Shown here: positions 21,045 through 31,056 of the stretch, piece after piece | Layout of the letters: each line of letters begins with the position of its first letter | Numbering within the stretch: the first letter of the stretch is position 1 | Source of the DNA: Sphingopyxis macrogoltabida | Lineage (GTDB): Bacteria > Pseudomonadota > Alphaproteobacteria > Sphingomonadales > Sphingomonadaceae | NCBI RefSeq assembly: GCF_001307295.1 | Contig: NZ_CP012700.1 | Location: 1,863,001-1,927,000, forward strand | Length of the DNA: 64,000 nucleotides | Direction: 5' to 3' | Notes under the pieces: generated by a model | Told to the model about the DNA's origin: nothing | Seen by the model: the letters and a program-made list of their open reading frames with translations, nothing else | Databases searched by the model: none | Made by a program: the position numbers and the translations under genes

Positions 21045-21658
21045 TCCTGGAGATCGGCGAGGATCGCCGCGGTGACCGCATCGGCAGGAGCGTCGGCCTC
21101 GATCACCCGCCAGCGCCCGGGTTCGCTCGCCGCCATCTCGGCAAAGCGCGCAGCGAGGCGCGCCTGATAGTCGGCGGGCTTGCTGCCCATGCGGTCGGCG
21201 CCGTCCGCATCGCGCGCTGCCAGCCGCCGCGCAGTTTCATCGGCGCCGACGGTGAGCAGGAAGGTCCGGTCGGGAAGCAACCCCAGCGAGCCGAACCCAT
21301 GGAGCGCCATGATGTCGGCGTCGGTGATCCCGCCGCCGCCGCCCTGATAGGCACGCGACGAATCGACGAAGCGATCGCACAGCACCCACGCGCCGCGTTC
21401 GATCGCGGGCCGGATTGTTCGCGCGACATGGTCGGCGCGCGCCGCGGCGAAAAGCAGCGCTTCGCTCCGCGCGTCCCAGCGGTCGTCGCTGCCTTCCATC
21501 AACAGCGCGCGGATCGCCTCGGCGCCCGTGCTGCCCCCGGGTTCGCGCGTCTCGACGCTTTCGATGCCGCGTTCGGCCAGCGCCGCGGCGAGCGCGCGGA
21601 TCTGCGTCGATTTCCCGACCCCCTCCCCGCCTTCGAGGGTGATGAAACGCCCGCTCAC
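21032..21658 (-). CDS. tmk: Thymidylate kinase
   Basis: A 208-residue enzyme phosphorylating dTMP to dTDP. It shows the P-loop EGGEGVGKST, the DR(F/Y) motif in CDRFVDSSRAYQG and a Gly-rich lid (GGGGGITDAD). I chose the GTG at 21658, which overlaps the preceding carboxypeptidase stop as GTGA and places the P-loop at the right distance from the N-terminus. Confidence 0.94.
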   Translation of the reverse strand: MSGRFITLEGGEGVGKSTQIRALAAALAERGIESVETREPGGSTGAEAIRALLMEGSDDRWDARSEALLFAAARADHVARTIRPAIERGAWVLCDRFVDSSRAYQGGGGGITDADIMALHGFGSLGLLPDRTFLLTVGADETARRLAARDADGADRMGSKPADYQARLAARFAEMAASEPGRWRVIEADAPADAVTAAILADLQEWLA

Positions 21659-22887
21659 CAGCCCGTCAGCCGGTAAAAGCCGGTGCGCGCCCGCGCCCAC
21701 CAGCCGCCTTCGCCGACGTCGGCCGCGGCAAGCAGCGGCGTCGTCTGCGGCGGCAACCCGTCCGGGGTAACGACCAGATCGGCGATTGGCGTCCCGCGCA
21801 CGACGGGCGCGGCGAGCGGCGAGCGGGTGCGCATCACCGCGCGATAACCGCCCGAATAGCCTTTCGGCACCGTCATCCGAACCGCCATGCCGGTTTCGGT
21901 CGCGACGACCGGCTTGGCGCCCTTGCCGACATCGATGCGGCCGACGCTGGCACCCGCAGGAACCAGCTCGCGGCCCTCCCATTGATCGAAACCCCAGCTC
22001 ATCAGCCGTTCGGCCTCGTCGCGCCGCGCTTTCTCGCTGCTCATCCCGGCAACAACCATGATCAACCGCCGCCCGCCGCGCTTCGCCGAGCCGAGGAAGC
22101 AATAACCGGCTTCGGCGGTGTGCCCGGTCTTGAGCCCGTCGGCGCCCGCGAAACGGCCAAGGATCGGATTGCGATTCGGCTGGACGATCGGTTTGCCGTC
22201 GGGCGATGTGCCGTGCTGGAGCCGCGGCAGCGAAAAATAACGCGCATAGCCTTCGGGATGATCGCGGATCAGCCGGTCGGCAAGCGTGATCAGATCAGCG
22301 GCGCTCACCTTGGTCACCCCGCCGTCGGGCCAGCCGTTCGGCGTCCCGAACTTGCTCGACGACATACCAATATTGGCCGCTATGGCATTCATTCGTTTGA
22401 CGAATGCTTCCTCGCTGCCGTCGATGCCGACGGCCAGCACCGCGGCGGCATCATTGCCCGAAACGGTGATCAGCCCCTTGAGCAGTTCGTCGACCGACAC
22501 CTTCTCGCGCGGGCGCAGAAACATCGTCGAGCCGCCGGTGCTGCCGTTCCACTTTTTCCACGTCGCTTCGTCGACGGTGAACGGCTTGTCGCGCGATAAT
22601 TCGCCCTTGCGGATCAGGTCGAGCACGACATAGGCGGTCATCACCTTCGCCATCGACGCGGGGGCAAAGCGCTTGTCGGCGCCGCGCGAGAAGAGGATCG
22701 CCCCCGAATCGAGATCCTTGAGCATCACGATCGGCGCCTGCGTGACATAGAGCGGGCGGCTGACCGGTGCTGGCGGCGCCTTGCCCCCTGCCGAGGCAGC
22801 TGGCAACGCCGCGGCAACCGCCAGCGCGGCAAGCGCCGCAGCACCGCCCCTGATGATGATCGCCCGTCGCATCCGCCGGCGGGTCAC
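21655..22887 (-). CDS. D-alanyl-D-alanine carboxypeptidase (penicillin-binding protein 5/6 family)
   Basis: A 410-residue exported serine peptidase that trims the terminal D-Ala from peptidoglycan pentapeptides. A Tat-like/Sec signal (MTRRRMRRAIIIRG followed by an Ala-rich core) precedes the catalytic domain, which has S-x-x-K as SMAK, S-x-N as SGND and the K-T-G motif KTGHTAEAG. The C-terminal PBP5_C beta domain follows (about residues 300-400). It overlaps rlpA upstream and tmk downstream by 4 bp each. Confidence 0.95.
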   Translation of the reverse strand: MTRRRMRRAIIIRGGAAALAALAVAAALPAASAGGKAPPAPVSRPLYVTQAPIVMLKDLDSGAILFSRGADKRFAPASMAKVMTAYVVLDLIRKGELSRDKPFTVDEATWKKWNGSTGGSTMFLRPREKVSVDELLKGLITVSGNDAAAVLAVGIDGSEEAFVKRMNAIAANIGMSSSKFGTPNGWPDGGVTKVSAADLITLADRLIRDHPEGYARYFSLPRLQHGTSPDGKPIVQPNRNPILGRFAGADGLKTGHTAEAGYCFLGSAKRGGRRLIMVVAGMSSEKARRDEAERLMSWGFDQWEGRELVPAGASVGRIDVGKGAKPVVATETGMAVRMTVPKGYSGGYRAVMRTRSPLAAPVVRGTPIADLVVTPDGLPPQTTPLLAAADVGEGGWWARARTGFYRLTGW

Positions 22888-23882
22888 CGGTCGCGAACGA
22901 CCACTGCGTCGCGGAAACCCTTTGCCTTTGCCTTGCCGAGCGCCGCCTGCGCCTCGGCGTCGCTGGCGAACGGTCCCATACGGACCCGCCAGAGATTGCC
23001 CGCCTTGACGACGCTGCCGCCGACCGACTTCGCGGCGGCATTGGCGCGGCTCTGGCTGCTGAACGCCGCCACCTGCACGGCGTGGCTACCGCTCGCGGCG
23101 GACGGCGCCGGCGCAGGCTTGGCGACGGGTGTGGCCGGTTTGGCGGCAGGCTTTGCCGCCGGCTTTTTCGCGCCGGGGCCTTCGACGATGAAACGGTCGC
23201 CGCCGGCGGGCTGCGCCGGCGCCGGAGCGGTCGGCGTCGATGGCGTCGCCGCCGCGACATTGGCGGAAACGCCCGCCGGCACTGGAATGCCCTTGAGCTT
23301 GCTACGCAGGATCATCAGCAGCGAGTCGGGGGTAGCGATCCGGTCAGGAACTGCACCCCCCGCGCGCAACTGCGCCCTTTCGGCCGCCGGCGGATTGGTG
23401 CGCCGGACGCGGACGGCGGCGACGCCGCCGGTCAGGCCAAGCTGTTCCGCCGCGCCGCGCGACAGGTCGATCAGCCGGTCGTTCACCATCGGGCCGCGAT
23501 CGTTGACGCGCACAAGGATGGTGCGTCCGGTATCGAGCGCGGTGACCTCGACATAGCTCGGCAGCGGCAGTGTCTTGTGCGCGGCGGTGATCGCGGCGGG
23601 ATCGAACGCTTCGCCATTGGCTGTCGGGCGCCCGGCCAGTTCCTCGCCATACCAGCCCGCATAGCCGACATCGTCATAATCGGCGATATCGGCGGGCGTA
23701 TAGGTCGTGCCGCCGATCGTGAAGGGTTCGCCAAGCTTGGCCGGTCCATCGACGCCGGCCGTCGCAGGCGCCGGCCCCGCTATGGGCCTGCTATCGCCCT
23801 TGCCGCCCCCCAAATTGCCGCATCCGCTGAGCAGCAACGCCGCTCCTGCCATCAGGCCCCCGCCCCTAACGATCGATTTCAT
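22884..23882 (-). CDS. rlpA: RlpA-like septal ring lipoprotein with SPOR domain
   Basis: A 332-residue lipoprotein. The start chosen (MKSIVRGGGLMAG) gives a lipobox LLLSGCGN with C21. A double-psi beta-barrel (about residues 60-150, ASWYGEELAGRPTANGE-like region and VRVNDRGPM with the catalytic Asp) is followed by a Pro/Ala-rich linker and a C-terminal SPOR domain that binds denuded glycan at the septum. RlpA in Pseudomonas is a lytic transglycosylase acting on naked glycans. It overlaps mltB by 17 bp. Confidence 0.93.
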   Translation of the reverse strand: MKSIVRGGGLMAGAALLLSGCGNLGGGKGDSRPIAGPAPATAGVDGPAKLGEPFTIGGTTYTPADIADYDDVGYAGWYGEELAGRPTANGEAFDPAAITAAHKTLPLPSYVEVTALDTGRTILVRVNDRGPMVNDRLIDLSRGAAEQLGLTGGVAAVRVRRTNPPAAERAQLRAGGAVPDRIATPDSLLMILRSKLKGIPVPAGVSANVAAATPSTPTAPAPAQPAGGDRFIVEGPGAKKPAAKPAAKPATPVAKPAPAPSAASGSHAVQVAAFSSQSRANAAAKSVGGSVVKAGNLWRVRMGPFASDAEAQAALGKAKAKGFRDAVVVRDR

Positions 23883-24927
23883 CCGCCAGCAACCCCACAG
23901 AAAGCGCGTAAAAGTTGGAACAATTATAGTCGAGTATCGCACGATAATTGCCGGTCAGCAAATAGGCGGTGTTGCCGGGACCATCGGGTTCGAGCAACGT
24001 CGCCTGCACCTGCCCGTCGGGCCAGCGGCCGTTCAGCGGCTGGAAGCCGTCGGCGCGCCATTCGGCCATGCTCCGCCAGCGGCTGTAACGCGCGAAAACC
24101 CGCGGGCAGCGGGTCGGCTGCAGCCGTGTCGCAAAACGATTGCGGTCGAAACCGGCGGGCACACGCACCGCGACACCCCACGGCTGCCCGGCGCGCCAGC
24201 CGGCGCGGCGCAGATAGGCACCGATCGATTCGATCGCATCGGCCTCGCTCGACCAGATACGCGCGACACCGTCGCCGTCGCCGTCTTCGGCGACCGCCAG
24301 ATAGACCGACGGCAGGAATTGCGGATAACCGAATGCGCCCGCCCAGCTTCCTTTCAGCACGCTGCGCGGCACGCCCTTTTCGACCATTTCCAGCGTCGCG
24401 AGAAATTCGGGTTCGAACAGGCTGCGGCGGCGGCCTTCATAGGCCAATGTCGCCAGTGCCTCGGGCAAGTCGAAATTGCCCGTCACCTTGCCGTATGCGG
24501 TCTCATGCCCGAAAATCGCGATCATGATGCTCGTCGGCACGCCGGTGCGCTGTTCGATCCGCGACAGCATCGGCAGCAGCCGGTCGTGAACCGCGCGCCC
24601 GCCACCGATCCGCGCCGCATCGACATGCTTCGCCTTATAGGGCGCAAAGGCCGGGATCGGCGTGTTGGGATTCGGCGGTGCGCCAAGGTTGTCGCGATCG
24701 AGCGCCACGACACGGGGGTTATAGACCAGCCCCGCGGTCACCCGGTCGAAGGTCGCGCGCGACACCCCGCGCTGCTGCGCCTTCGGCCACAGCGACTGGA
24801 CATAGGTGGTAAAGCCGGCATCGCTCCCCTGTGCGTGGAGCGGCGCCGATGCGGTGAGCACCCAGGCCGACAGCATCGTGGCTGCCAGCTTGAAAACACG
24901 TCCGATTCTGAAACTGCTAGCGTGCAT
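23866..24927 (-). CDS. mltB: Lytic murein transglycosylase, MltB/SltB type
   Basis: About 353 residues if ATG 24927 (MHASSFRIGRVFK) is used; an ATG five codons upstream is also possible. A signal peptide ends near ASAPLHA. The catalytic Glu sits in IFGHETAYGKVTGNF, and ALATLAYEGRRRSLFEPEFLA plus GSWAGAFGYPQFLPS are classic for membrane-bound or soluble lytic transglycosylase B, which cleaves glycan strands to anhydromuropeptides. No C-terminal peptidoglycan-binding domain is present. It begins the run of ten minus-strand genes ending with mazG. Confidence 0.92.
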   Translation of the reverse strand: MHASSFRIGRVFKLAATMLSAWVLTASAPLHAQGSDAGFTTYVQSLWPKAQQRGVSRATFDRVTAGLVYNPRVVALDRDNLGAPPNPNTPIPAFAPYKAKHVDAARIGGGRAVHDRLLPMLSRIEQRTGVPTSIMIAIFGHETAYGKVTGNFDLPEALATLAYEGRRRSLFEPEFLATLEMVEKGVPRSVLKGSWAGAFGYPQFLPSVYLAVAEDGDGDGVARIWSSEADAIESIGAYLRRAGWRAGQPWGVAVRVPAGFDRNRFATRLQPTRCPRVFARYSRWRSMAEWRADGFQPLNGRWPDGQVQATLLEPDGPGNTAYLLTGNYRAILDYNCSNFYALSVGLLADEIDR

Positions 24928-25166
24928 GACGTCCCCACCCATAGGCAATGTCTTGCACAGATGCGAGCGCCTTGACCACCCCGCGGCAAGACGGGCCGAG
25001 TCATTCGCGCGCCGGACCGATAACCCGGTTCGCTTGCCGCGTGCTCGAACGGTTCCGGCCCTTTCGGCGTGCGGATCGAGGTTATAAGAAGCGTCGGCGT
25101 CATTCGAATTGCCGCTCGCCGGAACAGCGAGACGCGGTACCGAAGATTGCCGGAGAGGAACGGGAA

Positions 25167-26306
25167 TTGCAGACAGCCGATTTTCTGATCGTGGGCGGCG
25201 GCATCGCTGGCGTATCGGCAGCCGCGCGGCTTGCCCCGCATGGACGGACCGTGCTGCTCGAAGCAGAGAGTGGCTTCGGCTATCATTCGAGCGGCCGCAG
25301 CGCGACCTATTATCATTTCGGCATCGGCAAATCGGTGGTGCGCGGCATGACAGCATTCAGCCGCGCGCATTTCGAAACACCCAGCGCAAATGGCACCGCG
25401 CTGTCGCGCCCCTCCGCCGCGCTGTTCATCGCGCCGCCGGAGATGCTCGCGGGGCTCGACGCGCTTGAGGCAGAAATGCGGCCCTATAGCGACCGGCTCG
25501 AACGGCTCGACGCCGACGCCGCGCGCGACGTCGTGCCGGTACTCCGCTGCGGCGGCGACGGGATCGTCGCCGCGGTGCTCGACCGCACTGCTCGCCGCCT
25601 CGACAGCGAAATGCTGCAGCAGGATTATCGCGCGGCGATCAAGCGAGCGGGCGGCCAGTCGATCTCGGGTGCCCGCGTCGTCGCGGTCGCGCGTGAAGGA
25701 ACGAACTGGGTCGCGACCACAGCGGCCGGCGATCGCTTCTCGGCACCGACCCTCGTCAACGCGGCGGGCGCCTGGTGCGACGAGATCGCGCGCCTCGCGG
25801 GCGTCGCCCCGCTCGGCCTCCAGCCGCTGCGCCGGACGATCATTGGCTTCGATGCCCCGCCGGATCAGCAGATCGGCGACTGGCCCTTCACCAAGACCGC
25901 GGTCGACGATTTCTACATGCTGCCCGAATCGGGTCGCCTGCTCGCCTGTCCCGTCGACGAAGTGCCGAGCGAGCCGACCGACGCCCAGCCGGAGGAATAT
26001 GACATCGCCCTCGCCGCAGCGAAGGTCGAACATTATACTTCGCTTGCGGTCCGGCGGATCAGTCATAGCTGGGCGGGGCTGCGCACCTTCACGCATGACC
26101 GCATTCCGGTCGCCGGCTTCGCGCCCGATGCAGAGGGATTTTTCTGGCTGGCCGGTCAGGGCGGATATGGTCTGCAGACCGCCCCCGCGATGGCCGCCGC
26201 AGCGGAGGCGCTGATCACCGGCGGCAACTGGCCCGCCGGCTTGACGGATTGGGGCGTCGATCGGGCCGATCTTGCGGTCGAACGGCTCCAGATCGCAGGA
26301 CATTAG
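25167..26306 (+). CDS. FAD-dependent oxidoreductase, DAO (glycine oxidase-like) family
   Basis: A 379-residue flavoenzyme. The Rossmann motif DFLIVGGGIAGVSAAARLA opens the protein and SHSWAGLRTFTHDRIPVAGFAP near the C-terminus is typical of the DAO family (D-amino acid dehydrogenase, sarcosine oxidase and similar). The substrate is probably an amine or amino acid but cannot be read from the sequence. I chose TTG at 25167 because GGAGAGGA precedes it by 8 nt and the Rossmann fold starts at residue 4. It is divergent from mltB with about 240 bp between, in which I see no other gene. Confidence 0.9.
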   Translation: MQTADFLIVGGGIAGVSAAARLAPHGRTVLLEAESGFGYHSSGRSATYYHFGIGKSVVRGMTAFSRAHFETPSANGTALSRPSAALFIAPPEMLAGLDALEAEMRPYSDRLERLDADAARDVVPVLRCGGDGIVAAVLDRTARRLDSEMLQQDYRAAIKRAGGQSISGARVVAVAREGTNWVATTAAGDRFSAPTLVNAAGAWCDEIARLAGVAPLGLQPLRRTIIGFDAPPDQQIGDWPFTKTAVDDFYMLPESGRLLACPVDEVPSEPTDAQPEEYDIALAAAKVEHYTSLAVRRISHSWAGLRTFTHDRIPVAGFAPDAEGFFWLAGQGGYGLQTAPAMAAAAEALITGGNWPAGLTDWGVDRADLAVERLQIAGH

Positions 26307-26555
26307 ATCGACCATCCGGGCGCCGGGAAGCAGTCAACGAACAGCGAGCGCCCCACGCGGCGCCTCACGAGCGGCGGCAATATTTATCGACTGCCAGGCG
26401 AAATAGCACTCTCGACAATCCGGCAGGCAGCAGAGTATCGGCCATATTTCACCGCCGGGGAGCAAGTCGCTGCCAAGGAGGTGTCCCGGCAGGTGCCCCA
26501 CGCCACAATGGTTTCGCGGGCCGCAGCTTGGAATGAAGGGCGGTATCCGCCGTGC

Positions 26556-26645
26556 GGACAGGTGGCCGAGTGGTTTAAGGCAGCGGTCTTGAAAACCGCC
26601 GTGGGTGCAAGCTCACCGTGGGTTCGAATCCCACCCTGTCCGCCA
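26556..26645 (+). tRNA. tRNA-Ser (anticodon UGA)
   Basis: A 90-nt type II tRNA. Acceptor GGACAGG pairs with CCTGTCC, the discriminator is G and CCA is encoded. The anticodon loop CTTGAAA (26588-26594) gives anticodon TGA; a long variable arm (GTGGGTGCAAGCTCACC) and the T-loop TTCGAAT complete it. The 249 bp before it (26307-26555) hold no gene I can support. Confidence 0.96.
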
Positions 26646-26652
26646 CGCGCTT

Positions 26653-27396
26653 TCAGCTCGCATCATGAAAGATCACCCCCAGCGTATGCCGCTCCCCGTC
26701 GCGGACTTCGCTGACGCCATGGCGTAGCTTGACGTGATAATATCCGCGCGTTCCCGCGCGCAGCGCCTCGTTGACTGCGAAGATTACCGCATCGCCCTGC
26801 TGCAACGGCACAACATGCGCGCGCGACTGCATGCGTGGGCGTTGTTCGGTCAGGACGAATTCGCCGCCATCGAACTCGGTCCCGGGCTGCGACAGGAGGA
26901 CCGCGATCTGGAACGGGAAATGCACCGCGCCATACAGATCCTGATGCAGGCAGTTGTAATCGCCCGCGACATAGCGGAGCAGCAGCGGGGTCGGCCGTCG
27001 CTGCCCGGCCGCCTGGCAGATATCGATAAAGGCGGCGTGCTCCTCGGGAAAATGCGGCCCCTGACCCAGCGCTTCCGCCCAGCGGTTCGCGATCCCCGCC
27101 AGCGGCGGATAAAGCGCGGCGCGGATCGCCCCGACGATATCGGGCAGCGGGTAGCGATAATAGCGATAGGCGCCACGTCCGAAGCCGTGCCGCTGCATGA
27201 CCACCGTGCTGCGATAGAGGTCGTCCCTGTCATAGGCGCTGCGCAGGGCGGTGCAGCTTTCGGGCGTCAGCAGGCGCGGCACGATATGCCAGCCCTTCTC
27301 GCCAAGGTCGCTTGCCAGCGCCTCCACGTCCAGCGCCGCGGCGCGACCCTCGATGCTTTGCTTGTCCGTCATCGTCATAGTCATCGGCAAATCCAC
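26653..27396 (-). CDS. 2-oxoglutarate/Fe(II)-dependent oxygenase
   Basis: A 247-residue double-stranded beta-helix oxygenase. The facial triad is visible as H151-x-D153 (CLHQDLYG) and H226 (KLRHGVSEV), with R236 placed to bind 2-oxoglutarate. The GGEFVLTEQRP segment and RHGVSEVRDGERHTLGVIFHD resemble a proteobacterial family of prolyl-4-hydroxylase-like oxygenases. The substrate is unknown. It runs toward the tRNA, ending 7 bp from it, and is divergent from the autotransporter gene. Confidence 0.88.
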   Translation of the reverse strand: MDLPMTMTMTDKQSIEGRAAALDVEALASDLGEKGWHIVPRLLTPESCTALRSAYDRDDLYRSTVVMQRHGFGRGAYRYYRYPLPDIVGAIRAALYPPLAGIANRWAEALGQGPHFPEEHAAFIDICQAAGQRRPTPLLLRYVAGDYNCLHQDLYGAVHFPFQIAVLLSQPGTEFDGGEFVLTEQRPRMQSRAHVVPLQQGDAVIFAVNEALRAGTRGYYHVKLRHGVSEVRDGERHTLGVIFHDAS

Positions 27397-27575
27397 GCCT
27401 TCCTGCGAGTTTCGCGCCAGTCTTTGCCTGCGAATGGCGTCAGGACACCCCGTTTCTTGCGCCCGAACACCGGCGTCGATGCGCCGCCAAAGATTTTTCC
27501 AAGGCTAGGGCGAACCGCCTCCGTCTTGTGATTGTCCCGGGAGGACATCCCGATCGCGATCACAAGAGGAACCCA

Positions 27576-30500
27576 ATGCGCAAGATCCTGCTAGCGTCCA
27601 CCTGCCTGGCGGCGGTGTCGGCCACCCCCGCCCTCGCCGAAACCACCATCACCACCGCGACCACCGCACCCGTCCGCACCTCGACGGTCAAGTCGGGCAC
27701 GCCCGACGATGTGAAGATTACCTCGGCCGGATCGGTGAAGCCGACCAGCGGCACCGCGGTGACGATCGACAGCAATCACAAGGTGGTCAACGAAGGCACG
27801 ATCCAGATCACCAATTCCGACAATGCGCGGGGCATCTTCGCCAACGCCGGCACCGTCGGTTCGATCACCAATAGCGCGTCGGGCAAGATCATCATCGACG
27901 AAAGTTATGCGCCGACCGACATCGACAAGGACGGCGACATCGACGGCCCCTTTGCGGTCGGCAGCAATCGCGTTGGCATCGCGACCGGCGGCGCCTTCAC
28001 CGGCAATATCGTCAATTCGGGCACGATCACGATCGAGGGTAATGACTCGGCGGGCATCCGCCTCGGCGGCCCGCTGACCGGCAATTTCACCAACGACGGC
28101 ACCATCTCGGTCCTCGGCGACCGTGCGCTCGGCGTCGGACTTCAGGACGTCACCGGCAACGTCCGCCTCGCCGGCTCGATCAGCGCGCAGGGCGTCGACG
28201 CCGTCGCAGCACGGCTTTCCGGTAACATCACCGGTGCGCTCGTCGTCCAGGGCACCGTCGTCGCGACCGGCTATCGCACCACGACCGCACCTGCCGACCC
28301 GTCGAAGCTCGACGCCGACGACCTTCTGATCGGCGGCCCGGCGCTGTCGATCGAAGGCGATGTGACGGGCGGCATCGTCCTCGCCGTGCCGCCGAAGGAC
28401 AATAACAAGGACGACAAGGACGAGGACAAGGACGGCATCGAGGACGCCAAGGAAGGCTCCGCTGCGGTCAGCTCGTTCGGCTCAGCGCCGGCGCTGCGCA
28501 TCGGCGCCGCGAACCGTGACGTCACGATCGGCGCCGTCAATGGCACCGGCACCGGTTTCGGCCTGATCATAGACGGTTCGGTGCAAGGCAACGGCCTCTA
28601 TGCCGGCACCGCAGGCAATGCGATCCAGATCGGCGGCATGGGCGGCAACGTCACCATCGCCGGCGGCATCGCCATCGGCGGCACCGTCACGGCGAATTCA
28701 AAAGATGTCGCGGCAACCGGAATCCGCATGGGCGCCGGTTCGGCCACCCCCGAAATTCGCGTCGCGGGCAAGGTCGAGGCGACGAGCGGTGGTAACAGCG
28801 CCAATGCGGTCGCGACCGGCATCCTCGTCGAAGCGGGCAGCGATGTCGCCTTGATCCGCAACAGCGGCACGATCACGGCGAAGACCGGCGGCGACAACGG
28901 CACCGCGCGCGCCATCGTCGACCTGTCGGGCAACGTCGATACGGTCGAGAACAGCGGTGCAATCAGTGCCAGCGGAGCGGCGGCGGCCTCCGGGCGCAAC
29001 ATCGCGATCGACCTGTCGGCGAATGCCGGCGGCGCGACGGTCAAGCAGACCGCGGTCGCATCGGGGGTCACCGCGCCGAGCATCGTCGGCGACGTGCGCT
29101 TCGGCGGCGGCAACGATGTGTTCGACATCGCCGATGGCTCGGTCAAGGGCGACACCTTCTTCGGTGCGGGCACCAACCGCCTCGCGCTGTCTGGCGACGC
29201 GACCTATGACGGCACCGCCCGCTTCGGCAGCGGCGCCGACGCCATGACGCTCGCCGGGACCTCGAAGTTCAGCGGCACCGCCGATTTCGGCGGCGGTGCC
29301 GACACGCTTAACATCGGCGGCACGTCGGTCTTCTCGGGCCGTCTGCAAAATTCGGGCGGACTGGCGGTCAGCGTCAGTGGCGGCACCTTCGACGTTGTCG
29401 GCGCCGCAACCATCTCGTCGCTGTCGATCACCGACAAGGGTGTGCTGGGCGTGACGCTCGACACCGGCAACACGGGCACGGCGTTGCAGGTCACCGGCAA
29501 CGCCAGCTTCGGCACCGAATCGACGCTGGCGCTCAAACTGTCGAGCATCGAGAATGCCGAGGGCGAGCATATCGTCCTGACCGCAGGCTCGCTGACCGGC
29601 GCCAGCAACCTCACGACGTCGCAGACGTTGCTGCCCTTCCTCTACAAGGGCACGCTGACCTCGAACGCGACGCAGCTCATCGTCGATGTGTCGCGCAAGA
29701 GCACGACCGAACTCGGCCTCAACCGCTCCGAAGCGAGCGCGTTCAATGCGGTGATCGACGCACTCGGCGGCGACGAGGACATCGAGGATGTGTTCCTCGA
29801 CATCGTCGACGGCGGCCAGTTCCGCAATCAGTTGCAGCAGATGCTCCCCGAACATGAAGGCGGCGTCTTCGAAACCGTCACCTCGGGCTCGCGCGCACTG
29901 TCGCGCTACCTGCAGGACCCGAACGCACCGTTCCAGGACGAAGGCAAATGGGGATACTGGGTCAACCAGGCCGTCTGGGGCACCTCGAAGAGCCTCGGCG
30001 ACACCTCAAGCTACGATGTCAGCGGCTGGGGCATTTCGATGGGTGCGGAGATCGAGAGCGATGTCGGTAACTTCGGCGCGTCGATCGCTTACCTCAAGGG
30101 CAAGGACGGCAACGGCAGCAACGACAATGAAGTCAGCACCAGCCAGTTCGAAGGCGCGCTACACTGGCGCCTGCGCTCGGACCGCCTGATGGCGAATGCC
30201 CGCATTTCGGGGGCGCCGATCAAGATGAAGGGCACGCGCATCTTCCGCGCCGAAGCCGGGGCCGAGGACATCGAAAAGACGATCCGCGGCAAATGGGACG
30301 GCACGCTTTGGTCCGCCTCGGGTTCGGTTGCCTATGATGCGGTCACGAACGGCGGCTTCTCGATCCGGCCGGTTGTCGCGGTGGATTATTACAAGCTGAC
30401 CGAGAAGGGCTATCAGGAAACCGGCGGCGGCGACTCGCTCGACCTTAAGGTCCTCGGCCGCGACAGCGACGAACTGGCAGTGTCCGGCACCGTCGCGGTC

Positions 30501-30785
30501 GGCTTCGATTTCGGCGGCCGCGACGAATATGACGGCTGGACGCGCTTCGAAATCGAGGGCGGCCGCCGCCAGATCGTCGGGGGCTCGCTCGGCGCGACCA
30601 CCGCCTCGTTCAAGGACGGCACCCCCTTCACTCTCGTTCCCGACGACCGCACCAGCGGCTGGGTCGGCCGCCTGCGCGGCATCGCCGGCAACTCGGCGTT
30701 CCAGGTCGGGGGCGAGTTCTCCGCGGAAGAGCAGCAGAGCCATATGGGCTGGTCTGTCCGCGCCAGCTTGCGGGTCGGTCTCTAA
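27576..30785 (+). CDS. Autotransporter (type Va) outer-membrane protein
   Basis: A 1069-residue secreted protein. The signal peptide ends at A21 (SATPALA). Residues about 22-780 form a passenger rich in Gly, Asn, Thr and short NSGTI/ENSGAI repeats, as in parallel beta-helix passengers; an Asp/Lys-rich insert at about 270-295 (KDDKDEDKDGIEDAKEG) looks like a calcium-binding type 3-like stretch. The last about 280 residues form an autotransporter barrel (GKWGYWVNQAVWG onward) ending in the hydrophobic strand WSVRASLRVGL. Ribosome binding site AAGAGGA precedes the ATG. It may act in adhesion or surface display; no protease triad was recognised. It precedes the sigma/anti-sigma cluster on the same strand. 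Confidence 0.9.
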   Translation: MRKILLASTCLAAVSATPALAETTITTATTAPVRTSTVKSGTPDDVKITSAGSVKPTSGTAVTIDSNHKVVNEGTIQITNSDNARGIFANAGTVGSITNSASGKIIIDESYAPTDIDKDGDIDGPFAVGSNRVGIATGGAFTGNIVNSGTITIEGNDSAGIRLGGPLTGNFTNDGTISVLGDRALGVGLQDVTGNVRLAGSISAQGVDAVAARLSGNITGALVVQGTVVATGYRTTTAPADPSKLDADDLLIGGPALSIEGDVTGGIVLAVPPKDNNKDDKDEDKDGIEDAKEGSAAVSSFGSAPALRIGAANRDVTIGAVNGTGTGFGLIIDGSVQGNGLYAGTAGNAIQIGGMGGNVTIAGGIAIGGTVTANSKDVAATGIRMGAGSATPEIRVAGKVEATSGGNSANAVATGILVEAGSDVALIRNSGTITAKTGGDNGTARAIVDLSGNVDTVENSGAISASGAAAASGRNIAIDLSANAGGATVKQTAVASGVTAPSIVGDVRFGGGNDVFDIADGSVKGDTFFGAGTNRLALSGDATYDGTARFGSGADAMTLAGTSKFSGTADFGGGADTLNIGGTSVFSGRLQNSGGLAVSVSGGTFDVVGAATISSLSITDKGVLGVTLDTGNTGTALQVTGNASFGTESTLALKLSSIENAEGEHIVLTAGSLTGASNLTTSQTLLPFLYKGTLTSNATQLIVDVSRKSTTELGLNRSEASAFNAVIDALGGDEDIEDVFLDIVDGGQFRNQLQQMLPEHEGGVFETVTSGSRALSRYLQDPNAPFQDEGKWGYWVNQAVWGTSKSLGDTSSYDVSGWGISMGAEIESDVGNFGASIAYLKGKDGNGSNDNEVSTSQFEGALHWRLRSDRLMANARISGAPIKMKGTRIFRAEAGAEDIEKTIRGKWDGTLWSASGSVAYDAVTNGGFSIRPVVAVDYYKLTEKGYQETGGGDSLDLKVLGRDSDELAVSGTVAVGFDFGGRDEYDGWTRFEIEGGRRQIVGGSLGATTASFKDGTPFTLVPDDRTSGWVGRLRGIAGNSAFQVGGEFSAEEQQSHMGWSVRASLRVGL

Positions 30786-30809
30786 CAGCCCCCCGGGGCC
30801 GACCTTGCC

Positions 30810-30849
30810 GCAAGGGGGAAGCACCCTCCCACTCTCGCTTCCCCCTTGC
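30810..30849 (+). terminator. Hairpin after the autotransporter gene
   Basis: A perfect 13-bp inverted repeat (GCAAGGGGGAAGC / GCTTCCCCCTTGC) with a 14-nt loop lies 25 bp after the autotransporter stop. There is no T tract, so it may be a Rho-independent-like stall, an mRNA 3' stabiliser or simply a palindrome. Confidence 0.55.
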
Positions 30850-31056
30850 TACGGCATCAGCAGAATGAAGAAATCAATGTTCGCATATGCCGCCTCCTGT
30901 CCTGCCAGCCTCCCGCAGCCCGCGGGCGTCGCCCTGCGCGCGCCGCGGTTGCACGGCTGGGCGATGGCGCTATATGACGGGATCATCAGGGGGCCGGACG
31001 GCGCGCGTGCGGGCCGCGCCGAACAGCGACAGACGGCATTCCAGACAAAGCGATCG